A stretch of 27,404 nucleotides of DNA from a virus: IMG/VR virus record IMGVR_UViG_3300027708_000251, positions 1 to 27,404 of that record; one strand, written 5' to 3'. Made by a program: the position numbers and the translations under genes. Below, in pieces: positions 20,459-27,404 of this stretch. The notes under the pieces are model-generated. The model searched no databases. It saw nothing but the letters and a program-made list of their open reading frames with translations, and had not been told where the DNA came from. The stretch's first letter is position 1; every line of letters starts with the position of its first letter.

Positions 20459-21994
20459 ATGGGAAAGCTGTTACCACAATATCAGAAAGCTGTCATTGAA
20501 GAAATAATCAATTCGATAAACAGTAACACATCAAGCTACTATGCATTTGCAGCTAATCCAATTGCATATGTTGCCAATACTCCTGATGTTACTTCAGATG
20601 ATTATTCAACATCATTTACTAATAATTGGCAAATGTTATTTGGTAAAAAGTTAACAACTTCCGATGTTGTTCCTGTTATTGATAATGAATCTTGGACACA
20701 GAATAAAGTTTACAACCGTTACGATAATACTGTTGCCAATTTAACAAACTTTTATACCATAACACCGCCATCAACAGTTGGTGGGTATTATAATATTTAC
20801 AAATGTATCGATAATGCTAATGGTGGACCAACAATTTATCCACCAGATCAAGTTCAGTCGCAGTCATTTACAAAGTCTGATGGATACACATGGCGATATA
20901 TTAGTTCTATTTCTAGCGCACAATATAATAAAACAGCAACAGTAGATTATGTTCAAGTAACATCGAATACAACAGTTGTTTCTGGTGCTTTTGGGTATTC
21001 AGGTATAGAAGTTGTTATGATTAATAATGGTGGTGTAGGATATTCTGCTTATACCAATGGAACAATCCAATCTGTTTCTAATAGCACATTGTTACAGATT
21101 CAATCGAGCGCCTCTGTTGATAATGATTTTTATACTAAAAATAGCATTTACATTTATAACACTGGTTCTGCTACCGGACAATTATCGACAGTTAAAAACT
21201 ATGTTTCAAATTTGACTGGAAATTACGTATATCTTGAATCAGCAATTAATACTGATAATATAATTTCAACAGTAACAAAATATTATATTTCTCCAAAAGT
21301 TGTATTCAAAACAGATGGTGCTTCACAACCATCTGCATTAAGCTACATAAATCCTTCTTCTAATTCTATATCAAGTATAAAAATAATCGAGGCGGGTTCA
21401 GGTATTTCTTGGGCAAACGTTTCTATTCAAAGTAATACTATATATGGTTCTGGAGCTAATTTGTATGCAATTGTTCCTCCACCAGGTGGACATGGTAGCA
21501 ATCCTCAAGCAGAACTTGGTATTTCTGGATTTGCTGTGTATTTCTATTTTGCTAATACTGAAGGCAGTACCATTTTAGGAACAACACAATACAATAAAAT
21601 TGGTCTAATAAAAAATCCATATGCTATATCACAAACAACCAAGTTAAAGACAACACCTTATACTTCAAGTACATTTAGCGCCACATTACAAGCTAATATG
21701 ACTTTGAATACTGCTTTGTTTACACTTGGTGATACTGTTGTTGGTGAAATTAGTGGTGCAAGAGGTACTGTTGCCTTTGCGAATACAAGTAAGATTCATT
21801 TGACAGGTGATAAATATTTCAGTAATAATGAGAGAATTGTTTCGAGTAGTGGCTTAGTCTTCGCAAATATTACAATAAATACAATTGGCGATATATACAC
21901 AAAAGATTTATCACCACTCTATGTTCAAAATATCAGTAACGTTACTCGTTCTAATACCCAAGCTGAGTCGTTTAAATTGATTATTAAAGTTTAA
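20459..21994 (+). CDS. 8: gp8-like baseplate wedge protein, 511 aa
   Basis: gp8 is a dimeric peripheral wedge protein in T4. The N-terminal third fits the family: YYAFAANPIAYV, WQMLFGKKLTTSDVVPVIDN, YNIYKCIDNANGGPTIYPPD and FTKSDGYTWRYISSIS (T4: VYRCLD ... GDGYVWEYLFEI). The C-terminal NTQAESFKLIIKV aligns in style with the T4 end (QTEEINILFTF). It is longer than T4 gp8 (334 aa), with beta-rich additions carrying INNGGVGYSAYTNG and a segment LGDTVVGEISGARGTVAFAN. ATG 20459 follows ACGGGAAAT. It is followed after 13 bases by the DUF4815-type gene. Confidence 0.82.
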   Translation: MGKLLPQYQKAVIEEIINSINSNTSSYYAFAANPIAYVANTPDVTSDDYSTSFTNNWQMLFGKKLTTSDVVPVIDNESWTQNKVYNRYDNTVANLTNFYTITPPSTVGGYYNIYKCIDNANGGPTIYPPDQVQSQSFTKSDGYTWRYISSISSAQYNKTATVDYVQVTSNTTVVSGAFGYSGIEVVMINNGGVGYSAYTNGTIQSVSNSTLLQIQSSASVDNDFYTKNSIYIYNTGSATGQLSTVKNYVSNLTGNYVYLESAINTDNIISTVTKYYISPKVVFKTDGASQPSALSYINPSSNSISSIKIIEAGSGISWANVSIQSNTIYGSGANLYAIVPPPGGHGSNPQAELGISGFAVYFYFANTEGSTILGTTQYNKIGLIKNPYAISQTTKLKTTPYTSSTFSATLQANMTLNTALFTLGDTVVGEISGARGTVAFANTSKIHLTGDKYFSNNERIVSSSGLVFANITINTIGDIYTKDLSPLYVQNISNVTRSNTQAESFKLIIKV

Positions 21995-22007
21995 ATAGGA
22001 AATAGAA

Positions 22008-25000
22008 ATGCCATTAAGCGCAAATTTAAATGTTTCTCCTTACTTCGACGATTATAATGAAGACAACCAATACTATCGTGTCTTATTCAAGCCGCAAGTA
22101 GCTGTACAGGCTCGCGAGCTTAATCAAGTTCAGTCAATTTTACAAAATCAAATTGAACGTTTTGGTAATTGGGCGTTTCAAAACGGTGACATTGTTTCTG
22201 GTTGTACGATCATTGATATTCCTTCATTACCTTTTATTCGTCTTCAGGATTTCCAGGTTAATGGTGCTTCTTTTGATGTTACCTCATTAGTTAATACTCA
22301 GGTTGTTTCAGCTTCTTCAAATTTGACAGCACGCGTGTTCGTTGCTAATACTGGTCTTGTTACCAACTACCCAAATACAAACGTTGTTTATGTTCAATAT
22401 GTAAACACTGGTAACACTGGTGGTAGCGTTGTAGTTTCTTACAGTAATAATGAAACATTAAATTTCTATGCAATTCCTTCAAACGGTACACCAATCGCTA
22501 CTATTAATGTTTATGCAACATCTAATTCTACTCAAATTTCTACAGGTAATGCACATGGCATTTCTGTTAGTGATGGTATAGTTTTTATCAACGGGGTTTT
22601 CGCCAAAGTAGTTACCCCAACTTTTGGTATTGTTAATAATTTTGGCACATATGCTGGTAATAGCGTTGTTGGATTCAAGCTTTCCGCAAATAGTATTACA
22701 GAGAATCAAGATTCTTCATTGTATGATAATGCTCTTGGATATTCGAATGAAAACGCACCTGGAGCACATCGTTTAAAACTTATCCCAAACCTTATAACAC
22801 TAGATCCAGTTACTGCTACTAATACATCTGGCTTTAATCCAATTGCTGTATATAATTACGGTGGATTGATAAGTAAATCTGTTGCTTCACAAAATGTTTA
22901 TTCTGTTGTCGGCGAAGCTATAGCTACTAGAATTTATGATGAATCAGGTAACTACGTTGTTAATCCTTTTGTTATTGATACAGTTACAGGATTAACTGGT
23001 AATTCTATTATAACAACTATAGATGCAAACACTGTATTGGCTCGTGTTAGTCCAGGTGTTGGATACGCTCAGGGACAACGTGTACAAATTCTTAAAACTG
23101 CATATATTAATATGCGTCGTGGTATTGACACACAGTCTTTTACTTCCCAGCAAATAACATTTAATTATGGTAACTATTTCACAGTTAATGAAACTGCAGG
23201 TATTTTCCCATTCAATACAGCGCAAACAATTAATCTTTATGATTTACCACAACAGGCTGTTACAACAAGAACGTTTGCTTCTATTTCAAGTCCAAAAGGT
23301 AATTTGATTGGTACAGCTTCTCTTAGAAATTTCAATTACGTTTCTGGTGTAGATGGAACCAATACTGCAGTTTATGCAGTTCATGTGTTTAATATTCAAA
23401 TGAACACTGGTTATCAAGTTAACCAAATTAGATCTATAGGATATACATCAGGAACAAAGGGGTTTGCAGATTTAACAAATCCTGGAACTATAAACAGCTC
23501 TTCGTTTAAAGATCAGCTTTATAGTTTTGGTGTTACTGGATTAAAGTCTCTCAGAGACTCTGCAAATAACAATAACACTCAATATACATATCGTACAAAC
23601 CAATCATCTTCTATGTACTCTAATGGACAAATTGTTGTAACGATTCCAGGTTCTGCAACTGGTGGTATTGATGTTCTTTCTTATGGTCAAGGTGTTCTTC
23701 CTATTATTGATACATCAACAATTACTGTTGTTGCAACGGCTAATGTTGATACAGCCCAATTAGCTGGATCTATAACTACTTCTTCTACACTTACAACTGT
23801 TACTGGATCTGGTACTAATTTCTTATCAGATTTTGTTCCAGGTTCGTTGTTAAAATATAATTCAGTAATACGAACTGTTACATCTATAACAAACTCGTCA
23901 GTTATGACTGTTGATGCTAATTTTGGTGGTGCTGCAGGAACTGGTGGATATTATAAATCATATTTGAATGGTAGAATAATTCCATTTTCTTATAGTTCTA
24001 CTGGACCACAAACAGGATATGTTTATGTAAGCAATACTACTTCTTTTGAAGTTAGATCAACACAGGCACCAGCTTCTTCTCTTGCTGTTCAAGTATACTA
24101 TGATATAATAAGAACAAATGTTGTTGCTGCTAATAAAACTATCAATAAGAAACGTTTTGTTAAAATTAATACAGCTAATAATGCTGGTGGACCTAATGGG
24201 CCATGGTGCCTTGGTGTCAGTGATCTACACCAAATATCTGCAGTGTACGGCGCATCAAGTGATTCTTTTTGTAATTCAACTGCTATTACTGCAACAAATA
24301 TAACAAGTCAGTTCAGTTATGATACTGGTCAAAAAGACACTCATTATGATCTTGGTTACATATATCCAAATCCTGGATATACTTCAGCCACATACCCATA
24401 TTTACTTGTACAAATGGATTATTTTACAGTAAATAATTCTCCTGGTTGTGGTTTCTATAGCATAGAATCTTATCCGATTGATGATGCCAATACAGCAAAT
24501 ACTAACGCTATCCAAACTAAAGATATTCCACTTTATGTAGACGAGGCAGGTAAGAAAAATTGGTTGAGAGATTATGTTGATTTTAGAACTGTTGGTGTTT
24601 TGACCGCCAATAATACTGGCGCTGTATCAAATGTTGTTACATCTATCTCATATTCTACAATAAATCCATCAACTGCTCTTACATTTACTATTCCATCTGG
24701 TGGTTTAAATGTACCATCTTATGGTAAAAATATGCAATCAAACTATACTATATATTTGTCAAGAAGCGATTTGGTTACAATCACACCTGATAATAATATA
24801 AAGGTAATCGAAGGTCAACCAAAAATTTCACCGCAGACGCCAATTTTTCCAGATAATTCTATGGCTGTTGCTGTTATTAATGTTCCTCCATATCCTTCTC
24901 TTTCAACAGATCAAGTTGACTTAGATCAAGCTATAAACAAACTTTCTAAGAATTTGATTCGTGATACTTCTACTGCAATTAGTACAAACCTTGTAATGAA

Positions 25001-25769
25001 TCGTCGTTACACTATGCAAGATATTGGTAAGCTAGATAAGCGTATCTCTAATCTTGAATATTATACTCAGCTTTCTCTTCTTCAGCAGAAAGCTACGAAT
25101 ATGGTTGTTACCGACGTTAATGGATTAAATCGATTTAAGAATGGCATATTTGCTGATTCTTTTGATAGCTTTTTGTTAAGCGAAGTTTCTAATCCTGAAT
25201 ATTCTATCGCTATTGACAGAAAAGAAGGTAAAGCAAGACCTAAATTTGTAACAGAATCATTTAGATTTGATTTTAATTCAACTGCTTCTTCTAATGTTCA
25301 AAAAACAGGTCGTGTTATTACTCTTCCTTATACAAGTGTTGCATTTATAACTCAGCCATTTGCAACTAAATACCGTTCATCTGCTCATGTTGCCTCACAT
25401 TGGAGTGGATTTGTGTCATTGATGCCTACATATAATAATAACGTTGATACAAATCAAACAGCTTCTGTTGGTATTACAATCGATAATACTACACCATGGA
25501 AAGAATTTGCCAATTCACCATTTGGTTCTATTTGGGGTGCTTGGCAAACATCGGTAAATACAGTAAGTTCTTCTGTTACAACAGGCAAACAGGATGTTTA
25601 TAATGTGGAACTTGGATATCAATATGATAACAGTACAGCTCGACAAGCCCTTAATAATGCGATTGCGCAATACCAATCAGATGGTTTTGTTATTGGTGGT
25701 ACTTCATTGACATTTACTGGATCACATGGTGGTATTGGAAGTAACGCCTCTGTAACTCAAATAAGTTAA
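22008..25769 (+). CDS. Large virion structural protein, DUF4815 type, 1253 aa
   Basis: The N-terminus LSANLNVSPYFDDYNEDNQY then YRVLFKPQVAVQARELNQVQ and SILQNQIERFGNWAFQNGDI is the mark of DUF4815 proteins, large baseplate or fibre-associated proteins of T4-like marine phages. The middle is beta-rich and contains a TTVTGSGTNFLSDFVPGSLL module shared in style with the gp7-like protein. Near residues 955-1035 a helical segment appears (SLSTDQVDLDQAINKLSKNL, MQDIGKLDKRISNLEYYTQL), likely a trimeric coiled coil. The C-terminus is beta again. AGGA lies before ATG 22008. The exact place in the particle is unknown; a peripheral baseplate or long fibre attachment role is likely from position after gp8. 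No T4 counterpart is assigned. Confidence 0.8.
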   Translation: MPLSANLNVSPYFDDYNEDNQYYRVLFKPQVAVQARELNQVQSILQNQIERFGNWAFQNGDIVSGCTIIDIPSLPFIRLQDFQVNGASFDVTSLVNTQVVSASSNLTARVFVANTGLVTNYPNTNVVYVQYVNTGNTGGSVVVSYSNNETLNFYAIPSNGTPIATINVYATSNSTQISTGNAHGISVSDGIVFINGVFAKVVTPTFGIVNNFGTYAGNSVVGFKLSANSITENQDSSLYDNALGYSNENAPGAHRLKLIPNLITLDPVTATNTSGFNPIAVYNYGGLISKSVASQNVYSVVGEAIATRIYDESGNYVVNPFVIDTVTGLTGNSIITTIDANTVLARVSPGVGYAQGQRVQILKTAYINMRRGIDTQSFTSQQITFNYGNYFTVNETAGIFPFNTAQTINLYDLPQQAVTTRTFASISSPKGNLIGTASLRNFNYVSGVDGTNTAVYAVHVFNIQMNTGYQVNQIRSIGYTSGTKGFADLTNPGTINSSSFKDQLYSFGVTGLKSLRDSANNNNTQYTYRTNQSSSMYSNGQIVVTIPGSATGGIDVLSYGQGVLPIIDTSTITVVATANVDTAQLAGSITTSSTLTTVTGSGTNFLSDFVPGSLLKYNSVIRTVTSITNSSVMTVDANFGGAAGTGGYYKSYLNGRIIPFSYSSTGPQTGYVYVSNTTSFEVRSTQAPASSLAVQVYYDIIRTNVVAANKTINKKRFVKINTANNAGGPNGPWCLGVSDLHQISAVYGASSDSFCNSTAITATNITSQFSYDTGQKDTHYDLGYIYPNPGYTSATYPYLLVQMDYFTVNNSPGCGFYSIESYPIDDANTANTNAIQTKDIPLYVDEAGKKNWLRDYVDFRTVGVLTANNTGAVSNVVTSISYSTINPSTALTFTIPSGGLNVPSYGKNMQSNYTIYLSRSDLVTITPDNNIKVIEGQPKISPQTPIFPDNSMAVAVINVPPYPSLSTDQVDLDQAINKLSKNLIRDTSTAISTNLVMNRRYTMQDIGKLDKRISNLEYYTQLSLLQQKATNMVVTDVNGLNRFKNGIFADSFDSFLLSEVSNPEYSIAIDRKEGKARPKFVTESFRFDFNSTASSNVQKTGRVITLPYTSVAFITQPFATKYRSSAHVASHWSGFVSLMPTYNNNVDTNQTASVGITIDNTTPWKEFANSPFGSIWGAWQTSVNTVSSSVTTGKQDVYNVELGYQYDNSTARQALNNAIAQYQSDGFVIGGTSLTFTGSHGGIGSNASVTQIS

Positions 25770-25784
25770 TTTGGAGATAAAAAA

Positions 25785-27404
25785 TTGGTAGCAACAGTAA
25801 CAACGACTACAGTCAATACATCTACTTCTAACAGACAAGGTGTTCAATTAACTGTAGATTCTCAATCTAATACAGTTCAAATTGGTAATTTTGTTACTGA
25901 TGTTACGATAAACCCATATATTGCTCCTCAAATCGTTTCTTTTTATGCTACAGGTCTAAGACCAAATCAACTTATGCATGCTTTTTTTGATAGCGTTTTG
26001 GTTGATGCGTATTGTGCGCCTGGTACATATAATGGTGGTGATACTTCTAGATGGGAATCTGTTGATAGGACTGCAAATTGGGGGACTAAACTTGTAACAT
26101 CTTCAACTGGAAATGTTGCAGGTCAGTTTAATATTCCTACAGGAACATTTAAAAATGGTGATCGTGTATTTGAACTTGCTGATGTTGATAATTTAGCTCA
26201 AGGTAATGCAGCAATTACAACACAGGCTTCTGGAACATTTACTGCTTCAAATATTTCTGTTACAAAACAAGGTTCTACATTAACTACTGTAAATCCTTTA
26301 CTTTCTACACGTTCAGTTTCTAATACAGTTGTTACTACTAATACACAAGTTACATCTACAACTTTAAAAGACATAGTTAATATCGATGCACAGTGGGAAC
26401 CTATTGCACAAAGTTTAACAATTAATACACCAAATAGCGAAGCTGGCGTTTATGCTACTTCGCTTACAATTTATTTTAAACAAAGAGCTCAAATTGGGAC
26501 AAACGGTGTAACTATATATCTTTGTGAAACAAACAATGGATACCCTGATGGTTCTAATGTATTACCTTTCTCTACTGTTCATTTACCATATGAAAGTATC
26601 AATATAAGTAGTAATGCATCTGATGGAACAACCTTTACTTTTGAATCGCCAGTATTTTTAAATAATGCAGCCACATATGCATTTATAGTTAAACCAGATA
26701 ATAATGATCCAGATTATTGGTTATATAGTGCTGAGCTTGGCGATATTGATGTTAAATCTGGCGTACAAATGTTCAGTCAGCCTGTAATGGGAACAGCTTT
26801 CTATGGCGCCACAACTACTCAGTGGACAGCGCTCCAAACAGAATATATCAAATTTCAGTTAAATATTGCTAATTTTACTTCTTATTCTGGTGATGCATAT
26901 TTTAATAATGGTAATACTGATTATGTAACAGTATACAATGTTGGTTATGTTAATACATCTGCAACTATTCTACACGGCGATTATGTATTCGGATCCACAA
27001 ATGCTTCTCTTGCAAATGTAAACACATCTATAAAAGGTGTTGCTAGATATTACGATAGTGGTAAAAACGTGTTATACGTTTCTAATTCTTCAGGTAATTT
27101 TGCACCTAACACATTTGTACAGATACACAGATTTGCTAATTCTTCATTAGTAACATCTCCAGGGCCAAACACTGAAACTCTTATTGCTTATGCAAATACT
27201 GGATCTTTTTACCAACCAATTGTTGATGCATTTGTTCCTAATTTTGCCGTCATTACGCCAGCTGGTACAAAAGTTTTTTATGATTACTCAGGTACAAGCA
27301 ATAGTTATGTTTTAGATACTGTACCTAATACGCTTAATCCAGGAACAGAAACCGAATTCTTTGATAAAGAACGTATTCTTGTTTCTAGAACAAATGAAGT
27401 TTCC
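25785..27404 (+). CDS. Virion structural protein, 3' truncated at window edge (540 codons visible)
   Basis: The start is TTG 25785 behind TTGGAG (25771-25776); the first in-frame ATG is over 60 codons later and would cut into ordered sequence. The frame is open to the last base. Visible blocks: VTDVTINPYIAPQIVSFYAT followed by GLRPNQLMHAFFDSVLVDAY; WEPIAQSLTINTPNSEAGVY; NNGYPDGSNVLPFSTVHLPY; FTFESPVFLNNAATYAFIVK; and QPVMGTAFYGATTTQWTALQ then TEYIKFQLNIANF. This series (xPIAQSL, NGYPxxSxxLPFS, QWTAxQxEYIKF) recurs, as I recall, in large structural proteins of T4-like cyanophages next to DUF4815 proteins. It is very low in Lys/Arg and rich in Asn/Thr/Ser, like exposed beta-structured tail proteins. 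Baseplate periphery or fibre is inferred. Confidence 0.75.
   Translation, partial: MVATVTTTTVNTSTSNRQGVQLTVDSQSNTVQIGNFVTDVTINPYIAPQIVSFYATGLRPNQLMHAFFDSVLVDAYCAPGTYNGGDTSRWESVDRTANWGTKLVTSSTGNVAGQFNIPTGTFKNGDRVFELADVDNLAQGNAAITTQASGTFTASNISVTKQGSTLTTVNPLLSTRSVSNTVVTTNTQVTSTTLKDIVNIDAQWEPIAQSLTINTPNSEAGVYATSLTIYFKQRAQIGTNGVTIYLCETNNGYPDGSNVLPFSTVHLPYESINISSNASDGTTFTFESPVFLNNAATYAFIVKPDNNDPDYWLYSAELGDIDVKSGVQMFSQPVMGTAFYGATTTQWTALQTEYIKFQLNIANFTSYSGDAYFNNGNTDYVTVYNVGYVNTSATILHGDYVFGSTNASLANVNTSIKGVARYYDSGKNVLYVSNSSGNFAPNTFVQIHRFANSSLVTSPGPNTETLIAYANTGSFYQPIVDAFVPNFAVITPAGTKVFYDYSGTSNSYVLDTVPNTLNPGTETEFFDKERILVSRTNEVS

Noticed and set aside
21990-21998. TTTAAATAG before the DUF4815 gene as a late promoter
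   Set aside because: It is only about 10 bases before the start codon, so the transcript would lack the ribosome-binding site; it is formed by the gp8 stop and the next gene's AGGA.

Overview
The window is part of the genome of a T4-like myovirus (contractile tail), not bacterial chromosome. It carries homologues of T4 gp33, gp59, gp32, gp26, gp4, gp48, gp53, gp27, gp5 (in pieces), gp25, gp6, gp7 and gp8, with several lengths close to T4 (gp32 300 aa, gp4 148 aa, gp27 403 aa). The DNA is AT-rich. An alphaproteobacterial host is inferred from a circularly permuted (two-piece) tmRNA gene whose tag, ANDNNASRLALAA, has the form usual in alphaproteobacteria. The host is not directly shown by the sequence.

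Layout. (1) 1-4097, plus strand, replication and late-transcription genes: the end of a DUF932-like gene, a 370-aa protein of unknown function, the permuted tmRNA, tRNA-Arg(UCU), a small membrane protein, gp33 (late transcription co-activator), a 92-aa unknown, gp59 (helicase loader) and gp32 (ssDNA-binding protein). The tmRNA and gp32 are preceded by the same 12-bp element, GTATACTAAATA. (2) 4098-8636, minus strand, tail genes read leftwards: gp4, a 188-aa T4-like unknown, a tail-tube-fold protein, gp26 with a probable programmed -1 frameshift into a 61-codon extension, and a 645-aa protein with two peptidoglycan-hydrolase domains. This unit converges on gp32 at a UUCG-loop terminator. (3) 8637-8687, a 51-bp divergent promoter region with a T4-type late promoter (TATAAATA) to the right and a CCTAAATA element to the left. 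(4) 8688-27404, plus strand, tightly packed baseplate and fibre genes: gp48, gp53, gp27, a stand-alone gp5 OB-fold protein, a 515-aa unknown, a beta-helix spike, gp25, gp6, gp7-like, a repeat-bearing fibre with a glycine-rich tip, gp8, a 1253-aa DUF4815-type structural protein, and a structural gene running off the right edge.

How it works together: gp59 and gp32 serve replication, while gp33 (with a gp55 sigma and the gp45 clamp, both outside the window) should switch on the TATAAATA/CTAAATA promoters that drive the tail operons. The gp27, OB-fold and spike proteins form the hub; gp25, gp6, gp7, gp53 and gp8 form the wedges; gp48 and the tube-fold protein start the tube; the right-hand proteins form the periphery and fibres. 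The tmRNA would give the phage its own ribosome-rescue and tagging RNA, and the tRNA reads AGA, the main arginine codon seen in the late genes sampled.

Most worth following up: the phage-borne permuted tmRNA, the predicted -1 frameshift in gp26, the divided gp5, and the divergent late promoter region. All family assignments come from remembered sequence patterns; no database search was run.
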